Part shown: positions 58,701-64,000 of the stretch, in pieces | Layout of the letters: the number at the start of each line of letters is the position of its first letter | Numbering within the stretch: position 1 is the stretch's first letter | Origin: Actinomycetota bacterium | Lineage (GTDB): Bacteria > Actinomycetota > CADDZG01 > WHSQ01 | DNA length: 64,000 nt | Assembly: GCA_030446465.1 (NCBI GenBank) | Contig: JAUJNI010000002.1 | Location: forward strand, 554,036-618,035 | Direction: 5' to 3' | Notes under the pieces: generated by a model | The model's database searches: none | What the model was told of the DNA's origin: nothing | What the model saw: only the letters and a program-made list of their open reading frames with translations | Made by a program: the position numbers and the translations under genes

Positions 58701-59324
58701 TTGAGCGCTATCGCTGAGGCGGTGGTCAGGCGCAACGTTGCCCGGCCGTCGCTCGTGACAAACGCTGCGTTGGTAGTTCTCGGCAGCCTCGTGGTTGCCG
58801 GGCTCGCGCAACTATCCATCCGCCTGCCCTTTACCCCTGTGCCGATCAGTGGCCAGACGCTTGGCGTCCTTCTGGTCGGCGCATCCCTGGGGTCGGTCAG
58901 GGGCGGAGCATCGCTGCTTCTGTATCTCGCCGAGGGAGCGGCCGGCCTCCCCGTATTCGCGGAGGGCAAGGCGGGCGCCTCTTATCTCCTGAGCCCTGAC
59001 CCACTACACACGACTGGCGGATATCTGTGGGGCTTCGTCCTCGCCGCCTTCGTCGTCGGCTTCCTGGCGGAAAGGAACTGGGACAAGCGGATAGGGAGTG
59101 CGATTGGAGCCATGCTGATAGGGGAGCTGATCATCTTTGTGCTGGGGCTGATGTGGCTGTCGACTGCGCTCGGCGTTCCCTTCCAGGCTCCAGGCCAGAC
59201 CTTCAACGATGCACTCGAGTTCGGTCTCTACCCCTTCGTGATTGGGGAGATCCTGAAGCTTCTCATCGCGGCCGGATTGCTTCCCGCCAGTTGGCGCCTC
59301 CTTGGTGGATCGCCACCACCTTGA
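58701..59324 (+). CDS. bioY: Biotin ECF transporter S component BioY
   Basis: 207-residue membrane protein of about six helices. LRLPFTPVPISGQTLGVLLVGASLG, RGGASLLLYLAEGAAGLPVF and TGGYLWGFVLAAFVVGFLAER are characteristic of BioY. It binds biotin and needs an EcfT/EcfA module, which is not in the window. TTG 58701 lies 6 bases after AGGAGG (58689-58694); the GTG at 58695 is too close to that sequence. Confidence 0.87.
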   Translation: MSAIAEAVVRRNVARPSLVTNAALVVLGSLVVAGLAQLSIRLPFTPVPISGQTLGVLLVGASLGSVRGGASLLLYLAEGAAGLPVFAEGKAGASYLLSPDPLHTTGGYLWGFVLAAFVVGFLAERNWDKRIGSAIGAMLIGELIIFVLGLMWLSTALGVPFQAPGQTFNDALEFGLYPFVIGEILKLLIAAGLLPASWRLLGGSPPP

Positions 59325-59347
59325 TCAACCTGCGAGACTAGCCTTGC

Positions 59348-59422
59348 GGCGGCGTGGCCGAGTGGTTTAGGCAAGGGCCTGCAAAGCCCTGTACAGCGGT
59401 TCGATTCCGCTCGCCGCCTCCA
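59348..59422 (+). tRNA. tRNA-Cys(GCA)
   Basis: Acceptor GGCGGCG pairs with CGCCGCC (59412-59418); anticodon loop CTGCAAA gives GCA; T-arm AGCGG-TTCGATT-CCGCT; discriminator T and an encoded CCA (59420-59422). It starts 23 bp after the bioY stop. Confidence 0.93.
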
Positions 59423-59509
59423 ACTGCGCTCGGGTTCTTTCCGCACCAAACGCCGAAAGCCGGTGTTATTTGCGTAAAGTCCTCGTTCGGTACACTGCCC
59501 GAACGGCTG

Positions 59510-59581
59510 GGGGCGTTAGCTCAGCGGGAGAGCGCTTGCTCGACAAGCAAGAGGTCAGTGGTTCAATCCCACTACGCCCCA
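59510..59581 (+). tRNA. tRNA-Val(GAC)
   Basis: Acceptor GGGGCGT/ACGCCCC, D-arm GCTC/GAGC, anticodon loop CTCGACA (GAC) on TTG/CAA-extended stem, T-arm AGTGG-TTCAATC-CCACT, discriminator A. CCA is not encoded. A TACACT -10 is at 59491-59496. The minus-strand arsC ends 8 bp further on. Confidence 0.95.
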
Positions 59582-59588
59582 CGAACCT

Positions 59589-60011
59589 TCACACGGCGGG
59601 AGCCAGGTCCTCCACGAGTTTTTCCACCCGCCGTCCGATTTCGTCTCTTATCTCCCGCACCTCTTCTATTGGCCGACCGGCGGGATCCTCCAGAGTCCAG
59701 TCCTCATAGCGCTTGCCCGGGTAGATGGGGCAGGCGTCACCGCATCCCATTGTTATGACGACGTCTGCGGCACGGACAACCTCGTCGGTAATCGGCTTGG
59801 GAAAAGACCTCGACAGGTCCACACCGATCTCGTCCATCACTTCTCTTACGTTCTCGTGGATCTCGTCGGCAGGTGTCGAGCCGGCCGAGCGCACGTGGAC
59901 CCTGCCCGTAGCCGCCCGCTCTAGAAGCGCCGCAGCCATTTGCGACCGTCCGGCATTGTGTACGCAGACGAACAGGACCTCGGGGACCCGTGCATCGTCG
60001 GAGGCCGTCAT
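59589..60011 (-). CDS. arsC: Arsenate reductase (low-molecular-weight phosphatase fold)
   Basis: 140 residues. The P-loop is VCVHNAGRSQMAAA with C16; the redox cysteines C90 and C94 are in MGCGDACP, and DWTLEDPAGRP provides the catalytic Asp. It reduces arsenate to arsenite using a thiol relay. It is the last gene of the operon, and its ATG overlaps the aquaporin stop. With the aquaporin it fits downhill efflux of arsenite. Confidence 0.9.
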   Translation of the reverse strand: MTASDDARVPEVLFVCVHNAGRSQMAAALLERAATGRVHVRSAGSTPADEIHENVREVMDEIGVDLSRSFPKPITDEVVRAADVVITMGCGDACPIYPGKRYEDWTLEDPAGRPIEEVREIRDEIGRRVEKLVEDLAPAV

Positions 60012-60718
60012 CCGAGCTCCCCCCTATAGCTGTGGTGAGGAGTCACGATTCGATCCGTAGCGTCGGCGGCGTCGGGGTAAAGGAAGCGCATGAAGGCGGC
60101 TGCAGCCAGCGCCCCCACGATCTGTGCGGGGAAGAAGCCCAGCGACGACCCCGGCCGTATCCCCGAAAAGGTGTCGGTGAACATTCGGGCAAAGGTCACC
60201 GCCGGGTTGGCAAATGAAGTCGACGCCGTGAAGAAGTAGGCCGAAGCAATGTAGGCCCCCACCGCAAATGCAACCGCCGTAGCGGGTCTGCGAGACCGTG
60301 CGCACCCCAGGATGACCGTAACCAGCCCGAAAGCCGCAACCGCTTCCCCGAGCAACAGGCCGGCGCCGCCTCGCTCAGTGTCCGACAGCGCCAGGGCCGG
60401 CTCGCCGTACATGGTGTTGGCCACGACGGCTCCCAACAATCCTCCGCTCAGTTGGGCGCTGACGTATCCGGCACATTGTCTCCACGACATCCCGTCGAGC
60501 CACGCTTCGATCATCGAGACAATGGGGTTCATATGTGCCCCCGAGGCCGGGCCGAAGGCAAGGATCAAGGCGATGAGCCCGGCCCCCGTCGCAAACGCAT
60601 TGATCAGAAGCGCGAGACCGTCGGAGTCGGACAGACGGTCGCCGGCAATTCCGGAGCCAATTACCACGGCGACCAGAAAGGCAGTAGCGGCGAATTCAGA
60701 AGCAAGCCGCCTGCTCAC
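60008..60718 (-). CDS. MIP/aquaporin-family channel in an arsenic operon
   Basis: 236 residues with six hydrophobic helices. The two half-helix motifs are SGAHMNPIVSMI and TSFANPAVTFARM, the first being NPI instead of NPA. In Sinorhizobium, AqpS next to ArsC lets arsenite made inside the cell diffuse out; the operon here has the same logic. GTG 60718 overlaps the stop of the small Cys-rich gene (GTGA); the 3' end overlaps arsC (ATGA). Confidence 0.88.
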   Translation of the reverse strand: MSRRLASEFAATAFLVAVVIGSGIAGDRLSDSDGLALLINAFATGAGLIALILAFGPASGAHMNPIVSMIEAWLDGMSWRQCAGYVSAQLSGGLLGAVVANTMYGEPALALSDTERGGAGLLLGEAVAAFGLVTVILGCARSRRPATAVAFAVGAYIASAYFFTASTSFANPAVTFARMFTDTFSGIRPGSSLGFFPAQIVGALAAAAFMRFLYPDAADATDRIVTPHHSYRGELG

Positions 60719-60789
60719 CGATGTCTCGATCCGGAACCGCCGCAGTCACCGCAAGGGCACCCACAGCACGGGCATCCGCCGTCAGCCAT
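60715..60789 (-). CDS. 24-residue cysteine-rich peptide in the arsenic operon
   Basis: A frame of 24 codons with six cysteines in the order C6, C8, C9, C11, C13, C16 (GCPCCGCPCGDCGG). GAGGAGGTGAGC precedes the ATG. It overlaps the merR-type stop by 8 bases upstream and the aquaporin GTG (GTGA) downstream, so both junctions are coupled. The cysteine density is like a minimal metallothionein or soft-metal chelator. No known family is recognised; it is too short for most gene callers. Confidence 0.7.
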   Translation of the reverse strand: MADGGCPCCGCPCGDCGGSGSRHR

Positions 60790-61207
60790 GCTCACCTCCT
60801 CTCGCTATGAACTCGCTTTCACAGGGCCATCCATCGGAGGGGTTCTCGAGGCACGCTTCGACGGGATATTGCTGGATCATCCGGGCAAGCTCCTGCCTCA
60901 CGCTTTGCAGGCGGGCAAGCTCGGAGTCGACCTCGGCGATTCGTCCCTGAAGCAGCCGTTGGGTGTGACCGCAGGGGCACAGCCCCTTGTCCCGTACCTC
61001 GAGCAGCTCCTTGATCTCACGCAGTCGAAGGCCAAAACGCTGGGCCCCCTTGATAAACCTCAGCCGGTCGACGACCGAGGCCTCGTAGAGCCGGTACCCG
61101 GCCGCGGTGCGCTCGGGCGGCGGCAGGAGACCCTCCTGCTCGTAGAACCGGATGGTGTCGCGGCCGAGGCCAACTTCAGCAGCGAGCTTCGACACGGTGA
61201 GAGCCAT
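60782..61207 (-). CDS. MerR-family metal-responsive regulator
   Basis: 141 residues. The winged helix has VSKLAAEVGLGRDTIRFYEQEGLLPPPERTAAGYRLY; the dimerisation coiled coil follows, with LCPCGHTQ and a late Cys (WPCESEF) as likely metal ligands, near where MerR-type sensors bind theirs. It probably senses As(III)/Sb(III) or Hg(II). It heads the operon for the Cys-rich peptide, aquaporin and ArsC, replacing the usual ArsR regulator. Confidence 0.9.
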   Translation of the reverse strand: MALTVSKLAAEVGLGRDTIRFYEQEGLLPPPERTAAGYRLYEASVVDRLRFIKGAQRFGLRLREIKELLEVRDKGLCPCGHTQRLLQGRIAEVDSELARLQSVRQELARMIQQYPVEACLENPSDGWPCESEFIARGGEHG

Positions 61208-61214
61208 AGCGCAA

Positions 61215-61245
61215 AGCTAAACCGTGGAGTGCACTCCAAGGTCAA
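61215..61245 (-). promoter_or_regulatory. MerR-type promoter with 19-bp spacer
   Basis: On the minus strand, TTGACC (61245-61240) and TTAGCT (61220-61215) are separated by 19 bp, the overlong spacer used by MerR activators. The spacer region (61221-61242) is a near-perfect dyad centred on GGAGTGCACTCC. The -10 ends only 8 bp before the merR ATG, so the transcript would be leaderless or nearly so. Confidence 0.83.
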
Positions 61246-61257
61246 GGGGCAATCCAC

Positions 61258-61500
61258 TCACCCCTGAGGGCGCGACAGGAGCCCGTGAGCGTCGACCACC
61301 TCGACGTCGTCGGGCATGGCTCGCTCGAGGGCAGAGATGAAGTGTGCCCACTCGGCCTCGGACATGGTTAGCGTCCCGCAGTGAACCAGGTGATCGCCCC
61401 GCCCGGCCCGCATATTCACAGTTACATGGGACTCATTGCCCTGCAGCTGAGCCTGATACCTCCCGAGCACGGCGAAGCTGTATGTGAATCTCTCGGACAT
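61258..61500 (-). CDS. Small unknown protein
   Basis: 80 residues, starting SERFTYSFAVLGRYQAQLQGNESHVTVNM and including CGTLTMSEAEWAHFISALERAMP, a beta-beta-beta-alpha pattern. No family recognised. It lies upstream of the merR-type promoter on the same strand, with no overlap. Confidence 0.6.
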   Translation of the reverse strand: MSERFTYSFAVLGRYQAQLQGNESHVTVNMRAGRGDHLVHCGTLTMSEAEWAHFISALERAMPDDVEVVDAHGLLSRPQG

Positions 61501-61565
61501 CCCCCCGCCTAACGGTTCAGGCGCACGGACCGATCGGTTGCTTTATGAAGGAGTGGGCCACCCGG

Positions 61566-62381
61566 TCATTCTGGGTTCTCGCAGTTGATCACGGTCTCGC
61601 CGTTGGTGCACTCGTCGGTGCCACCGCCCCCGTTCAGGCGATCGATGTCTCCTCCGCCGTCGAGGGTGTCATCGCCTTGCTGGCCTCGCACGGTGTCGTC
61701 GCCGCTGCCGCCACCGAGCCTGTCGTTCCCGTCCTCGCCGTTGATCTCGTCATCACCGCTGCCGCCGTCCACTCGATCCCGTCCGCCGGAGGTGAAGATG
61801 GAATCGTCCCCGTCGGCGCCGTCGACGCGGTCATTGCCTCCCCCGACGAAGACGTCGTCGGAGTCGCTTCCTGCGTCGACGAAGTTGTCCCCGCGTCCGT
61901 CAAAGACGTCGTCGTCCCCGCTGCCGCCGCGAATCTCATCGCCTTTCGCTCCGCCATCGAGGAAGTCGTCCCCATCGTCTCCGCGAAGGAAGTCAAAGCC
62001 GGCCCCGCCGAGGAGGACGTCCAGCCCTTCGCTGCCTATCGTGAAGTCGGAGCCGCGCCCGCCCCTGAGTATGTCGATCCCGACGCTGCCGAAGAGGAGG
62101 TCGTTCCCTCTGCCGCCGCGTATTAGGTCGTCGCCTCCCTCTCCGCAGATAAAGTCGTCTCCGCCCATCCCAAAGACCCTGTCGCTTCCCCCCTTGGCCT
62201 CGATCACGTCGGACCGGTTGGTACCCCTGATGACGTCGTCGCCGCCGGTTCCGTGGATGGTGGCGCGCCGGCCCACGCAGAAGCCGCGCTCGCCGGCATG
62301 TGCCGCCGGGGCAGCAGCGACGAGCCCCCCGAGCACCAAGGTCACTGCCGCCACTACCGCCGATTTGCGATGCTTGCCCAT
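61566..62381 (-). CDS. Secreted RTX-type calcium-binding repeat protein
   Basis: 271 residues. A Sec signal peptide (KHRKSAVVAAVTLVLGGLVAAAPAAHA) is followed by about 20 nonapeptide RTX repeats of GGxGxDxUx type (for example GGDDLIRGGRGNDLLFGSVG). RTX repeats bind calcium and fold outside the cell. There is no enzymatic domain, and no type I secretion genes are nearby; the signal suggests Sec export. Two cysteines close the C-terminal tail. Confidence 0.85.
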   Translation of the reverse strand: MGKHRKSAVVAAVTLVLGGLVAAAPAAHAGERGFCVGRRATIHGTGGDDVIRGTNRSDVIEAKGGSDRVFGMGGDDFICGEGGDDLIRGGRGNDLLFGSVGIDILRGGRGSDFTIGSEGLDVLLGGAGFDFLRGDDGDDFLDGGAKGDEIRGGSGDDDVFDGRGDNFVDAGSDSDDVFVGGGNDRVDGADGDDSIFTSGGRDRVDGGSGDDEINGEDGNDRLGGGSGDDTVRGQQGDDTLDGGGDIDRLNGGGGTDECTNGETVINCENPE

Positions 62382-62536
62382 GGCATTCCCCTTAGTCGAT
62401 CCGCCGAAGGCCTCAGAGTAGTGATTTTCTCTATCGATTGCCAGAGGGGCCGGGGAATGTGCCCCTGAAGCCATCGGGAAAGGTCGGTTCCACTAGGAGA
62501 GGTAGTGTCCCGCCGGGGGTAGCCGGGACAACGCAA

Positions 62537-62563
62537 AGAGGGCGGTGAGTTCCACCGCCCTCT
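62537..62563 (-). terminator. Intrinsic terminator after the ferritin-like genes
   Basis: Plus-strand positions 62537-62547 (AGAGGGCGGTG) and 62553-62563 (CACCGCCCTCT) form an 11-bp stem with a 5-nt loop. On the minus strand, TTTGCG follows, a short U-tract. It ends the transcript of the two ferritin-like genes and is 33 bp from the last stop. Confidence 0.75.
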
Positions 62564-62595
62564 CCTTGCACCCTGCAACCTTGTACAGCTTGTAT

Positions 62596-63225
62596 CTAGT
62601 GCGTTACTGCTGCGCCGCCTTCCATTGCGCCTGCGCCTGCCAGGAACGGTTGAACCGCTGCAAGGACGTCGTCCTTTGACAGCGCGGACTCGGTAGATCC
62701 AAAGTAAACGCCGCCCTCGGGCTCCTTGCCCATGAGGTTGCCGAGGATCGCGGCGTGGCGAGCTTCGACCCCGAAGATCCCTGCGGCCGCCTGCAGGATG
62801 GCTTTGTCCTTGATGAACCCTGCAGCGCCAAGGTAGGCCTTCACGCCGGTGTTCTCGAACGTGAACGCAAGACCCAAGAAGGCGTCCCGGCTTGAGAATG
62901 CGTTGCCGAAGTCGACTCCGGGGGCTTCCACGGGAGTTCCACCGAGCTGGTTGATGGTGTCCGAGAGCAGCGCGACGTGAGCGTTCTCGTCGGCGCCGAT
63001 CTGCTGGAGGTAGTCCGCCTCCTTGCCCGATACCAGGTTCTTGCTGAGGCCCTGGCGATAGAACTCGGCCTCGAGGAACTCGAGGGTCAGCGCGAAGTTC
63101 AGCACGTCGACGTCACTACCGAAGTCGGCGCTCTGGGCGAACGCCCAGCGAGTCCCGAGCATCTGGATCGCGACTGTGGAGGGGATCACGGCAGCAGATC
63201 CCTTGAGGAATACACGTCTATCCAT
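62596..63225 (-). CDS. Tat-exported ferritin-like protein (second of pair)
   Basis: 209 residues from ATG 63225. A Tat signal (DRRVFLKGSAAVIPSTVAIQML) precedes a four-helix ferritin-like domain (PF13668-type): VLNFALTLEFLEAEFYRQGLS, IGADENAHVALLSDTI, and IFGVEARHAAILGNLM, with Glu and His residues at the metal-site positions. Its role is unknown. It is a paralogue of the next gene upstream, 13 bp away. Confidence 0.82.
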   Translation of the reverse strand: MDRRVFLKGSAAVIPSTVAIQMLGTRWAFAQSADFGSDVDVLNFALTLEFLEAEFYRQGLSKNLVSGKEADYLQQIGADENAHVALLSDTINQLGGTPVEAPGVDFGNAFSSRDAFLGLAFTFENTGVKAYLGAAGFIKDKAILQAAAGIFGVEARHAAILGNLMGKEPEGGVYFGSTESALSKDDVLAAVQPFLAGAGAMEGGAAVTH

Positions 63226-63237
63226 GAATATCACCTC

Positions 63238-63873
63238 CTACTTGATGAACGGCTTCGCCTGCTGAAGCACGAAGGACATTGGCTTGGAATTTTCGACCGG
63301 AGACGGGAATGGGTCGCCGCCGATGAGGTCGGCGAGGATTGCTGCGTGGCGGGATTCGACGCCGGCGATGCTTCCGGCAGCGGCAAGAATGTCGACACTC
63401 TCGATGTTCGGCACCTGGCCGTGATAGGCGACCACGCCGAGCTCTTCGAAGGTCGAGGCGGTCTTCAGAAAGGTCGCCTTGTCCTTAAAAGTGCCGGCGG
63501 GGTACTTGAACTGCGGCTCCTTGACCGGCTGGCCCCCGAGATCCGAGATGGTCGAGGACAGCATCGAAACGTGCGCCGCCTCGTGGTCCCGGATTGGAGT
63601 GACGAGAGCAAGCTCCCGGCCGGACAATATGCCGCCGTCCACACCCTGCTTGTAGAAGTTGGCCTCGAGGAACTCGAGCGTCAACGCGTAGTTGAGGATG
63701 TCGATGTCGCCTTGGGCGGCCTGCGCCGAGGCGAACTTGGTGCGTGTGCCTGCCGCGACGAGCGTCGCGCCGACTCCGACGATGCCCGCGTACTTCAGAA
63801 AGTTCCGCCGGTCGGTTTCAGAATCGAAGTTGATGACCGGTTGTCCGTTGAACAACGTTGTTTCATCTGGCAA
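63238..63873 (-). CDS. Tat-exported ferritin-like protein (first of pair)
   Basis: 211 residues. Twin-arginine signal DRRNFLKYAGIVGVGATLVAAG after a short N-terminal extension, then a ferritin-like domain: ILNYALTLEFLEANFYKQGV, IRDHEAAHVSMLSST, SIAGVESRHAAILADLIGG. TTG 63873 is used because GAAAGGGGG lies on the minus strand about 10 bases upstream and no ATG is available. It shares about 40% of positions with its neighbour by eye, so they arose by duplication. Genes on the far side lie outside the window. Confidence 0.8.
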   Translation of the reverse strand: MPDETTLFNGQPVINFDSETDRRNFLKYAGIVGVGATLVAAGTRTKFASAQAAQGDIDILNYALTLEFLEANFYKQGVDGGILSGRELALVTPIRDHEAAHVSMLSSTISDLGGQPVKEPQFKYPAGTFKDKATFLKTASTFEELGVVAYHGQVPNIESVDILAAAGSIAGVESRHAAILADLIGGDPFPSPVENSKPMSFVLQQAKPFIK

Positions 63874-64000
63874 TGTTTCTACCCCCTTTCAAGGGTCTTG
63901 CAAAGCGCCGGACGGGCCCTCCGACCGAGCGTGTCACTGCTTTGCTGCTGGAAGACCTATTTTCTTAAGCCCCCCTCCTTTCGCTTGAGTCGTTCGATGG

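Noticed and set aside
1-64000. CRISPR arrays or cas genes
   Set aside because: No regularly spaced direct repeats and no Cas-like proteins were seen on either strand.

Overview
The window is high-GC bacterial DNA with the gene order and families of Actinomycetota, probably a deep-branching or uncultured lineage. Supporting signs are CGAAC-N4-GTTCG LexA boxes, a class II ribonucleotide reductase with nrdR, RNase Y, DapL-type lysine synthesis, an F420-type LLM oxidoreductase, a DUF2993 (LmeA-like) protein, and frequent GTG/TTG starts with ATGA, GTGA or TTGA stop/start overlaps. No rRNA, CRISPR array or transposase was seen. Several genes carry single-base deletions in short homopolymers (miaB, miaA, a sigma factor and two island genes), which suggests homopolymer under-calling in the assembly.

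Region 1 (1-23.4 kb, + strand except lexA) is a housekeeping block: rodZ end, rimO, pgsA, cinA, thpR, a VOC protein, trmB, recA-recX, a thioesterase, rny, miaB-miaA, dapF-dapL, hflX, a second 2H phosphoesterase, lexA with a divergent YneA/ChiZ-like SOS LysM gene, nrdJ (with a 357-residue intein), nrdR, dut and an LmeA-like gene. RNA modification, lysine/peptidoglycan precursor synthesis, SOS control and dNTP supply are interleaved. recA and lexA carry LexA boxes, and nrdJ carries two NrdR-like boxes separated by 15 bp.

Region 2 (23.5-34.7 kb) starts at tRNA-Gly(GCC) and looks like a genomic island. A tightly overlapping minus-strand operon encodes a helical protein, a PD-(D/E)XK-type putative nuclease, an RNase J-like metallo-beta-lactamase protein and two unknown proteins, and is a candidate defence system. 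Next come an ArdC-like antirestriction protein, a PIN nuclease, SSB, RNase H and zinc-ribbon proteins. Three + strand transcription units here (ardC, ssb and a small two-gene unit) are each preceded by a copy of the same multibranched hairpin leader. The copies differ in sequence but keep the pairing, so this is a candidate new cis-regulatory RNA and is the most novel item in the window. An ArsR-SRPBCC-DHFR-like operon sits inside the region.

Region 3 (34.7-40.2 kb) is mixed: STAS protein, ECF sigma factor with a SnoaL-like tail, PfkB kinase, lipoprotein, methyltransferase, SRPBCC, a DUF892-like protein and a glycosyltransferase. Region 4 (40.3-51.0 kb) is a ten-gene, mostly overlapping operon for a surface glycan: NodU/WapO-type carbamoyltransferase, glycosyltransferases (one fused to a GmhB-like phosphatase), GmhA, HldE, SDR and nitroreductase. 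It implies an activated heptose and possibly carbamoylated heptose in a glycan.

Region 5 (51.1-59.3 kb) is oriented to glucose: a PQQ-type sugar dehydrogenase, GH15 glucoamylase/trehalase, LLM oxidoreductase, zinc glucose dehydrogenase, cyclase-family hydrolase, FGGY (gluconate-type) kinase and BioY. Region 6 (59.3-64 kb) has tRNA-Cys and tRNA-Val, a MerR-controlled arsenic operon (merR, a 24-residue six-cysteine peptide, aquaporin, arsC), an RTX-repeat secreted protein and two Tat-exported ferritin-like proteins.
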